From contig CAVRAU010000027.1 of assembly GCA_963719055.1 (NCBI GenBank), forward strand, positions 186,001-250,000: a stretch of 64,000 bases of DNA, in the 5' to 3' direction. The translations under genes were made by a program, and so were the position numbers. This document shows, one piece after another, positions 27,273-35,875 of the stretch. The notes under the pieces were generated by a model. The model saw only the letters and a program-made list of their open reading frames with translations, was not told the origin of the DNA and made no database searches. Positions within the stretch are counted from its first letter, which is position 1; every line of letters starts with the position of its first letter. The DNA comes from CAXMQZ01 sp963719055 (lineage in GTDB: Bacteria > Acidobacteriota > Thermoanaerobaculia > Multivoradales > JAHEKO01).

Positions 27273-28142
27273 ATGGCAGTGACCACAAATATCGAGGACC
27301 GGGGATACGCAACTCCGACTGTCCTCGTCTCGACAGAGTGGGTAGAGCAGCATCTCGAGGATTTCGATGTCTGCGTTGTCGAGTCGAATGAGGATCCACT
27401 GGTCTACCCCTCGGGTCACATCCCCGGTGCGGTGGAGATCGATTGGACACGGGATTTGAACGACCCGCTGCGTCGCGACTACATCGAAACTGCGGGTTTC
27501 GCCAGCCTTCTGGGCAAGATGGGAATCACCCCTGATACGACCGTGGTTTTCTATGGGGACAAGCACAACTGGTGGGCGGCCTACGCCTACTGGGTGTTCC
27601 AGCTCTTTGGTCATTCGAAGGCCAGGCTGATGGATGGCGGTCGCCTCAAATGGGAACAAGAGGGCAGACAGCTGACCCGGGAAGTGCCGGTGGTGGCGGC
27701 CGCCGAGTACCCGGAGGTCCCTCGCGACGATTCCCAGATTCGGGCCTTCCGTGAACAGGTTCTGTCGCACGTGGATGCCGGCAAGGCACTGGTGGATGTG
27801 CGGAGCCCCGAAGAGTACACTGGCGAGCGTCTCCATATGCCCGACTACCCCAACGAGGGCGCCCTGCGGGGCGGTCATATCCCGAGGGCCAAGAACGTGC
27901 CCTGGGCCCGGGCCGTTCATCAGGATGGGACTTTCAAGACCGCCGAGGAGCTGCGCGCGATCTATGTCGAAGAGCAGGGGTTGCAGCCTGACGAAGAGGT
28001 GGTGTCCTACTGCCGCATCGGGGAGCGGAGCAGTCACACCTGGTTTGTTCTGACCTATCTTCTCGGATTCCAGAACGTGCGAAACTACGATGGCAGCTGG
28101 ACCGAGTGGGGCAATCTCGTGGGTGTGCCCGTGGAGCGGTAG
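27273..28142 (+). CDS. Thiosulfate/3-mercaptopyruvate sulfurtransferase (tandem rhodanese)
   Basis: A 289-residue protein with two rhodanese domains: an inactive-type N-terminal domain (SGHIPGAVEIDWTRDLND) and a C-terminal domain with GHIPRAKNVPWARAV and the active-site loop YCRIGERSSHTWFVL, whose Cys carries the persulfide. The loop CRIGERS resembles thiosulfate sulfurtransferases (CysA/SseA group). sufE follows 17 bases later, which suggests a sulfur-relay pair. The frame is intact. Confidence 0.92.
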   Translation: MAVTTNIEDRGYATPTVLVSTEWVEQHLEDFDVCVVESNEDPLVYPSGHIPGAVEIDWTRDLNDPLRRDYIETAGFASLLGKMGITPDTTVVFYGDKHNWWAAYAYWVFQLFGHSKARLMDGGRLKWEQEGRQLTREVPVVAAAEYPEVPRDDSQIRAFREQVLSHVDAGKALVDVRSPEEYTGERLHMPDYPNEGALRGGHIPRAKNVPWARAVHQDGTFKTAEELRAIYVEEQGLQPDEEVVSYCRIGERSSHTWFVLTYLLGFQNVRNYDGSWTEWGNLVGVPVER

Positions 28143-28159
28143 GGAGTCTCGCCAAGAAG

Positions 28160-28612
28160 ATGCCGACACCACGCAAGATCGATGAGTTCTTGAGTCTCCT
28201 CCGATCCGTCGAGGACAGACAGGATCGAATCGAGATGTTGATTGGTATTGCCGACCGCTACCAAGAAGTCCCACCGGAGGTGGCTCGGCGTCCATTCGAC
28301 TCTCGACATCTGATCCCGCATTGTGAGTCGGAGGCCTATTTCTGGCCTCTTGAAGAGCCGGATGGCAGCCTCAAGCTCTTCTTCGCGGTCGAGAACCCCC
28401 AAGGAATCTCAGCCCGGGCCATGGCGGTGATCTTGGACGAGGGGCTGTCAGGCGAGCCACTCGAGGAGGTGGCCAAGGTCGAGGACGATCTACCTTTGGA
28501 GATCTTTGGCCATGAACTCTCAATGGGCAAGACCATGGGCTTGAACGGTATGGTCGCCATGGTCAGACTGGCGGCGGCGAGGAAGCTCAGAGATCGAGAT
28601 GCAGAGGAGTAG
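28160..28612 (+). CDS. sufE: SufE-family sulfur acceptor protein
   Basis: A 150-residue protein with the SufE fold: LLRSVEDRQDRIEMLIGIADRY and the sulfur-accepting loop IPHCESEAYFW (Cys near residue 54), then FGHELSMGKTMGLNGMVAMV. SufE takes persulfide sulfur from SufS for Fe-S cluster assembly. No sufS, B, C or D is adjacent. The rhodanese just upstream is a plausible donor or co-regulated partner. Confidence 0.85.
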   Translation: MPTPRKIDEFLSLLRSVEDRQDRIEMLIGIADRYQEVPPEVARRPFDSRHLIPHCESEAYFWPLEEPDGSLKLFFAVENPQGISARAMAVILDEGLSGEPLEEVAKVEDDLPLEIFGHELSMGKTMGLNGMVAMVRLAAARKLRDRDAEE

Positions 28613-28616
28613 GTCC

Positions 28617-29111
28617 TTACAGAAAGTAGAGCGTCTCATCCACCGCTGGATGGCGGGCCAGGTTCCAGCCCCGCTTGCGTAGCCTGAAGAATTCCTCCAG
28701 GCTGTCGTCTTCGAAATCACCCCCCATTTCGTCCTCCAACCTGTCGGGATCCTCGCCGGCTTCGAGACGGCTCATCATCTCCTCCATCCGGGGGCCGAAC
28801 TCCAGACCGGATGCCTCGCCGAATCGACGGAACAAGACGGCCATTTGCCGAGGGTCCTCGTTGTTCTCCAGCTCACCGAGGTCGCCCATCATCGACTCCA
28901 TGACACTGGCCAGGCGCGATTCGTCGAGGTCAGCGAACGGGTCCGGTTCCTGCTCTCCGCGGTGCTTCAGTGTCGCGAAGCGTGCCGGCCGCCGTTCGAG
29001 GTCCGGACGCTGGCAGCGCGGGCACGCGGGGCAGGCCGTCGTATCGATGACCGATGAGAAGAAATTGAACAGAGTGTGGCAATCCGCACAGTAGAACTCG
29101 TAGATAGGCAT
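28617..29111 (-). CDS. FmdB-like zinc-ribbon protein with acidic C-terminal extension
   Basis: A 164-residue protein starting MPIYEFYCADCHTLFNFF with a second pair CPACPRCQRPD, a rubredoxin-like zinc ribbon as in FmdB regulators. After about residue 60 comes a long Glu/Asp/Met-rich part (MEEMMSRLEAGEDPDRLEDE, GGDFEDDSLEEFF), absent from ordinary FmdB proteins of 70-110 residues. Function unknown. It converges with sufE, four bases apart. Confidence 0.75.
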   Translation of the reverse strand: MPIYEFYCADCHTLFNFFSSVIDTTACPACPRCQRPDLERRPARFATLKHRGEQEPDPFADLDESRLASVMESMMGDLGELENNEDPRQMAVLFRRFGEASGLEFGPRMEEMMSRLEAGEDPDRLEDEMGGDFEDDSLEEFFRLRKRGWNLARHPAVDETLYFL

Positions 29112-29169
29112 GACGCGGGACTATTTACCACATATCGCTGGGGAAGTCGTCCAAGCTCCGGAGCGAAGG

Positions 29170-29197
29170 TTGTTGTACGCTGGCCAGATCGTAGAAT
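29170..29197 (+). promoter_or_regulatory. Possible promoter of murJ
   Basis: TTGTTG (29170-29175) and TAGAAT (29192-29197) with a 16-base spacer lie about 65 bases before the murJ start, in the gap between the divergent FmdB-like and murJ genes. Confidence 0.4.
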
Positions 29198-29261
29198 AAA
29201 CGTGACCCGGATCCGGGGCGGCGGCGCAGTGATCCGCCAGCGTGCTGAGATGAGCTCCTAG

Positions 29262-30968
29262 GTGACAATGACGGAAAAGCAACCCGAAGCGACCCCCCCT
29301 CGGCGATTCGCGGGAGGCGCCAGCCGGGTGGCCTCGGGGATCGCGCTCAGCCGAATGCTGGGATTCTTGCGGGAGATGGCGTTAGCCTACTTCTTCGGTG
29401 CGGGTCCGCATGCCGATGTCTTTCGCACTGCCTTGCGAGGGCCCAACCTGCTGCAAAACCTCTTGGGAGAACAGACTCTTTCTGCCTCGTTCATCCCGGT
29501 CTACTCCCGGTTGTTGGCAGCGGGGCGGCGAGAAGAGGCTGGGCGATTTGCCGGAGCGATCTTCGGCCTGCTTCTGGCCACTGCGGGTGTCTTGACCCTG
29601 ATCGGTGTGCTTCTCGCCGAGCCCATCGTGAGTCTCTTGGCTCCGGGTTATCTGGGCGACCCGGCACGGGTGGCTGCCGGCGAGCTGTCGATCGATCGTT
29701 TCCCGTTGGCAGTGCGAGCGGTGCGCATCATCTTCCCGATGACCGGGATTCTGGTGCTATCGGCCTGGGCCCTTGGGGTGCTGAACAGCCACCGGCGTTT
29801 CTTCATCTCCTACATGGCTCCGGCGTTGTGGAATGCGGCCATCATCGCCGCCCTTTTCCTCGTTGCCGGGACTCTGACCGAGCGGACTGTGGGCCCCGGT
29901 GCATCGGTATTCGGTCCGGCTGAACAGAGTCGATTGGTGATAGCCGCCTGCCTTGGGGCGCTGGTGGGAGGCCTCCTGCAGTTCGCAGTCCAGGTGCCTT
30001 GGGTTCTCAGGTCGTTGCAGGGCTTTCGACTCTCCCTGTCGGTCCGGGTCGAAGGAGTGCGCGAGGCTCTGCGCACTTTCACACCCCTCTTGGCGGGGCG
30101 GGGGGCAGTGCAGATCTCTGGCTATCTCGACTTTTTTCTGGCTTCTTTCCTGGCGGCCGGTGCCGTCGCCGCACTGGGTTGGGCCCAGAGCCTGTATCTC
30201 CTGCCGATCGGTCTGTTTGGCATGTCTGTGGCTGCCGCTGAACTCCCCGAGTTGGCTCGCAGCAGCCATGCGGGGTCTCCTGAAGCCATGTTGGAGAGAG
30301 TGAGAAGCGGTTTCGGACAGATGACCTTCCTGACGGTCCCATCCGCCGTGGGGTTCTTGGTATTCGGGTATTTGATCATCGCCGCCTTGTTTCGACGAGG
30401 AGCCTTCGGTGTGGCTGACAATTGGCTGGTCTACCTGGTTCTGGTTGGATATAGCCTCGGGCTGGTGGCCAGCACGACCTCCCGCTTGCTGAACAATGTC
30501 TTCTACGCATTGGGACAGACCAAGAAGCCGGCGCGGATCGCCATCGAGAGGGTGATGCTGTCGGCGGCTGTGGGCGTGGTCCTGATGCGGTGGCTCGACA
30601 GGTTCTCTGTGAATGAGATCTTCGCCCAGGACGAAACGGGGAGTCCGTTGTTTCTGGGTTCCGTCGGCTTGGCTCTCGGGGCGGGGTTTTCTTCCTGGTT
30701 CGAGCTTCTCAGGCTCCAGCGGACTTTGAGCCGTATGATGGGAAGCATGACCTTGCCGTGGGGGCGTACTCTCAAATTGGTCGGTCTTGCTCTGCTGTCC
30801 TGTCTACCGGCACTCGCTGTCTGGTACTTTTTGGGAGGGGCGCCAGTGCTCTTGCAGGCGCCGATGGTGTTGTTGGTGTTTGGGATTACGTATTTTGCGA
30901 TTACCCGAGCCACAGGTCTTACGGAGTTGGGATCTTGGTTCGCAGGATCGAATCGAGATCAGGGTTGA
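29262..30968 (+). CDS. murJ: Lipid II flippase MurJ
   Basis: A 568-residue polytopic membrane protein of the MOP superfamily with about 14 hydrophobic helices. It shows SRMLGFLREMALAYFFGAG near residue 30, GPNLLQNLLGEQTLSASFIPVYS near 59 (the MurJ signature) and RLLNNVFYALGQTKKP near 409. It flips lipid-linked peptidoglycan precursor to the periplasm. The start is GTG 29262; ATG 29268 is equally possible. The frame is intact. Confidence 0.95.
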   Translation: MTMTEKQPEATPPRRFAGGASRVASGIALSRMLGFLREMALAYFFGAGPHADVFRTALRGPNLLQNLLGEQTLSASFIPVYSRLLAAGRREEAGRFAGAIFGLLLATAGVLTLIGVLLAEPIVSLLAPGYLGDPARVAAGELSIDRFPLAVRAVRIIFPMTGILVLSAWALGVLNSHRRFFISYMAPALWNAAIIAALFLVAGTLTERTVGPGASVFGPAEQSRLVIAACLGALVGGLLQFAVQVPWVLRSLQGFRLSLSVRVEGVREALRTFTPLLAGRGAVQISGYLDFFLASFLAAGAVAALGWAQSLYLLPIGLFGMSVAAAELPELARSSHAGSPEAMLERVRSGFGQMTFLTVPSAVGFLVFGYLIIAALFRRGAFGVADNWLVYLVLVGYSLGLVASTTSRLLNNVFYALGQTKKPARIAIERVMLSAAVGVVLMRWLDRFSVNEIFAQDETGSPLFLGSVGLALGAGFSSWFELLRLQRTLSRMMGSMTLPWGRTLKLVGLALLSCLPALAVWYFLGGAPVLLQAPMVLLVFGITYFAITRATGLTELGSWFAGSNRDQG

Positions 30969-30982
30969 GGAAGGGGATTGGG

Positions 30983-31420
30983 ATGAAGATTGCAGTCGCT
31001 TCGGATCACGCAGGATATGCATACAAGGAGAGGATCAAGGCGCATCTGACGGCAGCCGGGCACGAGGTCGAGGATTTCGGAACCGACTCCGAAGAGTCTG
31101 TGGACTACCCGAAGTACATCCGGCCGGCAGCCGAGTCGGTGGCGCGGGGCGAGTGCGATCGGGCTATTGTCCTCGGCGGCTCGGGAAATGGTGAGGCCAT
31201 GACGGCGAACCGGGTGCGTGGTGTGCGGTGCGCGGTGTGCTGGGATGAGACAAGTGCACGTCTGGCTCGCGAGCACAATGATGCCAATGCGATCGCACTC
31301 GGGCAACGGCTGCTCTCGATTGAAGAGGCGCTGCTGATCGTGGATATCTGGCTTGCAACCGGATTCGAGGGCGGTCGTCACGTCGATCGCATTCGAATGA
31401 TTGACGAGCCCCAGGCGTAG
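30983..31420 (+). CDS. rpiB: Ribose-5-phosphate isomerase B
   Basis: A 145-residue RpiB/LacAB-family enzyme: MKIAVASDHAGYAYKERI at the N-terminus, GTDSEESVDYPKYI, IVLGGSGNGEAMTANRVRGVRCAVCWDE with the catalytic-region glycines, and RLAREHNDANAIALG. It interconverts ribulose-5-phosphate and ribose-5-phosphate, which feeds PRPP synthesis (prs is at 57 kb). It lies 14 bases after murJ. Confidence 0.94.
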   Translation: MKIAVASDHAGYAYKERIKAHLTAAGHEVEDFGTDSEESVDYPKYIRPAAESVARGECDRAIVLGGSGNGEAMTANRVRGVRCAVCWDETSARLAREHNDANAIALGQRLLSIEEALLIVDIWLATGFEGGRHVDRIRMIDEPQA

Positions 31421-31445
31421 TCGAAGCGTCGGTAAGAGCGAAACG

Positions 31446-32009
31446 ATGTCTTTCGAAACTCTTTTGAGTATCTGTTTGGGCCTGGGGCTGAGCGCCGCCT
31501 GTGGATTTCGCATCTTCGTGCCCCTGCTGCTGGTCAACCTCGCGGCCCGGGTCGGTTGGGTGAGTCTGTCCGGTGAGCTCGCCTGGATGGGAGACTCCGC
31601 CGCTCTCTGGGCCTTCGGGTTCGCAACGGTTCTGGAGATTGGTGCCTACTACGTCCCTTGGCTGGACAACTTCCTGGATACGGTGGCCACACCGGCAGCG
31701 ATGGTCGCGGGGGCGATCGTGACGGCATCCGTCGTCGCCGATCTCGACCCGGGGCTGAAGTGGATGCTGGCCGTGATCGCCGGCGGAGGAGTTGCCGGAG
31801 CCGTGCAGACGGCTACCGTCGGTGGCAGGGTTCTGTCCTCGATCACGACCGCGGGTCTGGGGAATCCTGTCGTGGCCACATTGGAGCTGTTGAGCTCCTT
31901 CTTTCTGTCGATCGTGTCCCTGCTGGCGCCTCTCCTGGCCGGTCTGTTCGTCCTGATTCTTTTGACGCTGGTCTGGTGGCTGCGACGCCGCCGACGCAGA
32001 GCCGTCTGA
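31446..32009 (+). CDS. DUF4126-family membrane protein
   Basis: A 187-residue hydrophobic protein with four to five transmembrane helices. It has the family's pattern LGLGLSAACGFRIFVPLL at the N-terminus, VPWLDNFLDTVATPAAMVAG in the middle, and a basic C-terminal tail (RRRRRR). It is of unknown function. ATG 31446 is chosen because the conserved first helix starts right after it. Confidence 0.8.
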   Translation: MSFETLLSICLGLGLSAACGFRIFVPLLLVNLAARVGWVSLSGELAWMGDSAALWAFGFATVLEIGAYYVPWLDNFLDTVATPAAMVAGAIVTASVVADLDPGLKWMLAVIAGGGVAGAVQTATVGGRVLSSITTAGLGNPVVATLELLSSFFLSIVSLLAPLLAGLFVLILLTLVWWLRRRRRRAV

Positions 32010-32011
32010 TC

Positions 32012-34282
32012 ATGGGGAAGAGGGGCGGCGATACAGGAGCCGTAGATCATTGGCATATCTGGGTTGACACCGGTGGGACCTTCACGGACTGTCTCGCGGT
32101 GACCCCAGAGGGTCGAGTCGAGCGCACCAAGGTGCTCAGCAGTGGTCGTATTCGCTCGGTCGTGGAACGGAGTCTCGACCCGTTTGCGGTCGAGCTGGAT
32201 GTCGATTGGGATCTTCCCGAAGATTTCTTCGTAGGATCTCAGCTGTGGCTCCTCGGTCGTGCCGATCGATCCTGGGAGATCATCGGGTATCACTCCGCAA
32301 ACCGATCTCTGAGGGTGGCGGGTGAGGCCTTCCCCGAGATCGGGCCGGGGCGGTCCGTGGAGATCGTCACGGGCTGTGAAGCGCCTATCCTGGCGGCACA
32401 CTGGATCACTTCCACGCCGCTGCTCGGTTCCCTGCCGCCCAACACAATGCGGTTGGCCACTACCCGGGGCACCAACGCCCTCTTGGAGCGGTCTGGATCC
32501 CCGACGGCCCTGTTCATCACGCGCGGGTTCGGCGACCTGCTGACGATCGGCAATCAACAACGCCCCGACCTGTTCACCTTGAATGTGGTCAAGACTCCTC
32601 CTCTTTACGCTTCCGTTGTCGAGGTAGAGGAGAGGATGGACAGCGCCGGGCGGGTGCTCCGCCCGCTGGACTTGGAGGCCTTGCGGCCAGAGGCGGAAGC
32701 GGTTCTCGCCGAGGGTTTGACGGTGGCGGCCGTCGCCCTGCTCCACAGCTATCGGAATCCTGATCATGAGAACGATTTGGAGAGGTTCCTCAGAGACCTC
32801 GGGTTCGGACACGTCTCCTGTTCCTCGGCTCTGGCTCCCTTGATCAAGATCGTCCCCAGAGCGGAGACGGCGGTCGTCAACGCGTATCTCTCCGGAGCCA
32901 TCGGGCAATACCTGGACACCGTGGGCAATTCGATTCGGCCAGGACCCTTGCATGTCATGACCAGTGCCGGGAGTCTGGTGCAAGCCCATCATTATCTTCC
33001 CAAAGACAGCCTGCTCTCAGGACCTGCAGGGGGTGTTGTCGGGGCCGCGGAGATGGCTAGCCAGTCGGGCTGGTCCCGGAGCCTGGCCTTCGACATGGGG
33101 GGGACCTCCACCGATGTTTCGCGGTTCGACCGAGCGCTCGACTATCGGTTTGAAACGAGTGTCGGCGATGTCCGTCTGCTTTCGCCGTCACTGGCGATCG
33201 AAACGGTGGCGGCCGGTGGTGGGTCGATCTGTCACTTCGATGGCAGGCAACTCAAGGTCGGGCCGCAAAGCGCCGGAGCTGATCCTGGGCCGGCTTGCTA
33301 TGGCGCCGGCGGTCCTTTGACACTCACGGATGTCAACCTTCTCTTGGGGCGGTTGCAGCCGGAGAGCTTCGAGATACCCATCGACCGAGAGGCTCCGATC
33401 CGCGCGGCCGAGGAGTTGCTGAGGACGCTGCGCAGTGGCGCCGGGGAAAGGCGCCAAAAGCACGAGATACTGCAGGGCCTGCTGGATATCGCCAACGAGC
33501 GCATGGCCGAGGCAGTGCGTCGGATCTCGATTCGACAGGGCTATCGCCCGGCAGAGTTCGCGCTGGTCGCCTTTGGTGGTGCCGGTGGACAACACGCCTG
33601 CGCGCTGGCGGAAATTCTCGATATGGACACGGTACTGGTTCCCGAAGATGCGGGCTTGTTGAGCGCCGTGGGTCTCGGTCGCGCCAGGGTGGAGAGAATG
33701 GCCGAACGCCAGGTTCTCCGGCCCTTGACCGAGGTGCGAGACGAGCTGCGGGAGATGTTCGACCAATTGACCCGGGACGCCAGTGGATCGGTGCTGGCAG
33801 AAGGGGTCGCACCGAAAGAGATCGAAGATGGGCCTCGCGTTGCCTATCTGCGTCTTGTGGGGCAAGAGGCGAGCCTTGGCGTGACCTATGATCCGGACGG
33901 GTCCTTGGAGGAGAACTTTGCTGAGGCCTATCAGGACCACTACGGATACCGTCCGGACGGGGCGCCCGTCGAAGTCGAAGCGCTGCGCGCGATCGCGACC
34001 TCGGGTGAAGCCTTCGTTGTCAAGAGAGCACCGTCGCCGAGGCCTCGGTCCATCGAGTCTAGCGACCTGCAGAGAGTCTTTCTGAATGGCGCCTGGCAGC
34101 GTGTTCCCGTCTTCGTCCGGGAGGGACTGCGGGCCGGAGACTGCTTTCCAGGACCCGCTCTGGTGTTCGAGAGTCACTGTGCCACTGTGGTACATCCGGG
34201 CTGGACCGGTGAGATCGACGGTTACGGGTGCCTGGTTCTGAAGCTCTCTCGGTCGGGAGAGATCGGCAAGGAAGAGCAATGA
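32012..34282 (+). CDS. Hydantoinase A / 5-oxoprolinase ATPase subunit
   Basis: A 756-residue ASKHA-fold protein. The N-terminal HyuA region shows IWVDTGGTFTDCLAV near residue 18 and RLATTRGTNALLE near 146. The ATPase core shows LSGPAGGVVGAAEMA, LAFDMGGTSTDVSRFD near 357 and FGGAGGQHACALAEILDMD near 523. This subunit activates hydantoin or 5-oxoproline ring opening with ATP. It ends in an ATGA overlap with subunit B. In single-chain 5-oxoprolinases the two are fused; here they are separate genes. Confidence 0.9.
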   Translation: MGKRGGDTGAVDHWHIWVDTGGTFTDCLAVTPEGRVERTKVLSSGRIRSVVERSLDPFAVELDVDWDLPEDFFVGSQLWLLGRADRSWEIIGYHSANRSLRVAGEAFPEIGPGRSVEIVTGCEAPILAAHWITSTPLLGSLPPNTMRLATTRGTNALLERSGSPTALFITRGFGDLLTIGNQQRPDLFTLNVVKTPPLYASVVEVEERMDSAGRVLRPLDLEALRPEAEAVLAEGLTVAAVALLHSYRNPDHENDLERFLRDLGFGHVSCSSALAPLIKIVPRAETAVVNAYLSGAIGQYLDTVGNSIRPGPLHVMTSAGSLVQAHHYLPKDSLLSGPAGGVVGAAEMASQSGWSRSLAFDMGGTSTDVSRFDRALDYRFETSVGDVRLLSPSLAIETVAAGGGSICHFDGRQLKVGPQSAGADPGPACYGAGGPLTLTDVNLLLGRLQPESFEIPIDREAPIRAAEELLRTLRSGAGERRQKHEILQGLLDIANERMAEAVRRISIRQGYRPAEFALVAFGGAGGQHACALAEILDMDTVLVPEDAGLLSAVGLGRARVERMAERQVLRPLTEVRDELREMFDQLTRDASGSVLAEGVAPKEIEDGPRVAYLRLVGQEASLGVTYDPDGSLEENFAEAYQDHYGYRPDGAPVEVEALRAIATSGEAFVVKRAPSPRPRSIESSDLQRVFLNGAWQRVPVFVREGLRAGDCFPGPALVFESHCATVVHPGWTGEIDGYGCLVLKLSRSGEIGKEEQ

Positions 34283-35875
34283 GTCTTGAAAAGGTCTCCG
34301 GCGAGCGAGCGACAGCCATCGAGCTCGAGCTCTTCACCCACCGCTTTGCGGCGGTCGCCTGGCAAATGGGAGAAGCGCTCAGACGAACGGCGATGTCGGT
34401 CAACGTCAAGGAGAGGCTGGATTTCTCCTGTGCTCTTCTGGATCCTGACGGTGAACTGGTGGTCAACGCACCTCACATACCGGTGCATCTTGGAGCCATG
34501 GGGCTCTGTGTCCGCCAGGTCAGGGATTCCATCCGCATGTCTCGAGGGGATGTGGTGGTGACCAATCATCCGGCCTATGGCGGATCCCATCTACCGGATG
34601 TGACACTGATTACTCCGGTCTATCTGTCCTCCGGCGACAGCGAGGACGACCTCTTGGGGTATGTCGCCAGCCGGGCGCATCATGCCGAGATCGGCGGAAT
34701 TCGCCCAGGATCCATGCCGCCTGATGCGCAATGCCTGGCGGAAGAGGGTGTGGTTCTCGAACCCCAGTTCCTGGTGCGTGCCGGTGAACCCCGCTGGGGG
34801 CAGATCCGGGAAAGGCTGGAGACCGGACCCTTTCCCTCGCGCTCGGTCGTGGAGAACCTGGCCGATCTCAGGGCCGCTCAGGCCGCCAATCACCGTGGGT
34901 GTGAGGCGCTACGACAATTGGTGTCGGTCCACGGGAAGACACAGGTCCTGCGATTCATGCGGGCGCTGACGGGACAGTCGGAATTGAGAGTCCGGACGGC
35001 GCTGCGCTCGTTGGGGGATGGTCGCTTCACCGCCGAGGAGCATCTCGACGATGGCGCGGTTTTGAAGGTGGCGATCGAGCTCGAGGATGGCAGGGGAAGC
35101 ATCGATTTCACCGGCTCGGCCCCGGTTCATCCAGGCAATCTCAACGCCACACCTGCGGTGGTACGGAGCGCAGTCCTCTACGTCCTGCGCCTCTTGATCC
35201 AGGAGCCCTTGCCCCTGAATGAGGGTCTCATGAAGACGGTCGAGCTCCACATCCCAGAAGGCATCCTCAATCCTCCCTTTACTCAGGACCCGCGCACATC
35301 GCCGGCGGTGGTGGGCGGTAACGTGGAGACGAGTCAGCGGGTCGTGGACACCCTGATCAAGGCTCTTGGGATCGCCGCCTGTAGCCAGGGAACGATGAAC
35401 AACGTCCTGTTCGGGAATGAGGAGTTCGGCTATTACGAGACCGTCTGTGGCGGCTGCGGAGCGACTCCTGGCCATCCGGGAGCCAGCGCGGTTCACAGTC
35501 ACATGACCAATACCGCCATCACCGATCCCGAGATCATGGAACATCGCTATCCGGTGCGGCTGGAGCGCTTCTCCTTGCGTCAGGGATCAGGGGGATGGGG
35601 TCGCTATCCGGGGCGGCGAGGGAGTGATCCGGGAGATCACCTTTCTGCAGCCCATGTCTCTGTCGTTGTTGAGCCAACATCGATCTGTGGCACCTTTCGG
35701 AGCCTCCGGAGGGCGCCCCGGGATGCCTGGCAAGCAGGTACTGGTGCGTCGTTCCGGAGAGCGGCAACCCTTGGCAGGCATCGATGGTTGCGAGGTCGAG
35801 ACCGGAGACCGTCTCGTACTGGAGACACCGGGAGGAGGCGGGTGGGGTAGCCCGTCAGGAAGCGAGCGATCTTGA
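34279..35875 (+). CDS. Hydantoinase B / 5-oxoprolinase subunit, C-terminus displaced by a +1 frame change
   Basis: HyuB-type subunit: FAAVAWQMGEALRRTAMSVN, ALLDPDGELVVNAPHIPVHLGAM, GDVVVTNHPAYGGSHLPDVT, HHAEIGGIRPGSMPP and GGNVETSQRVVDTLIKALG. At 35608-35622 (GGGCGGCGAGGG) the frame moves +1 and continues GVIREITFLQP, SEFGASGG-like FGASGGRPGMPGK and LETPGGGGWG, the canonical C-terminus. Corrected length is about 531 residues. The stop overlaps the TTG start of the NRAMP-like transporter (TTGA), so A, B and transporter are one translational unit. Confidence 0.88.
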
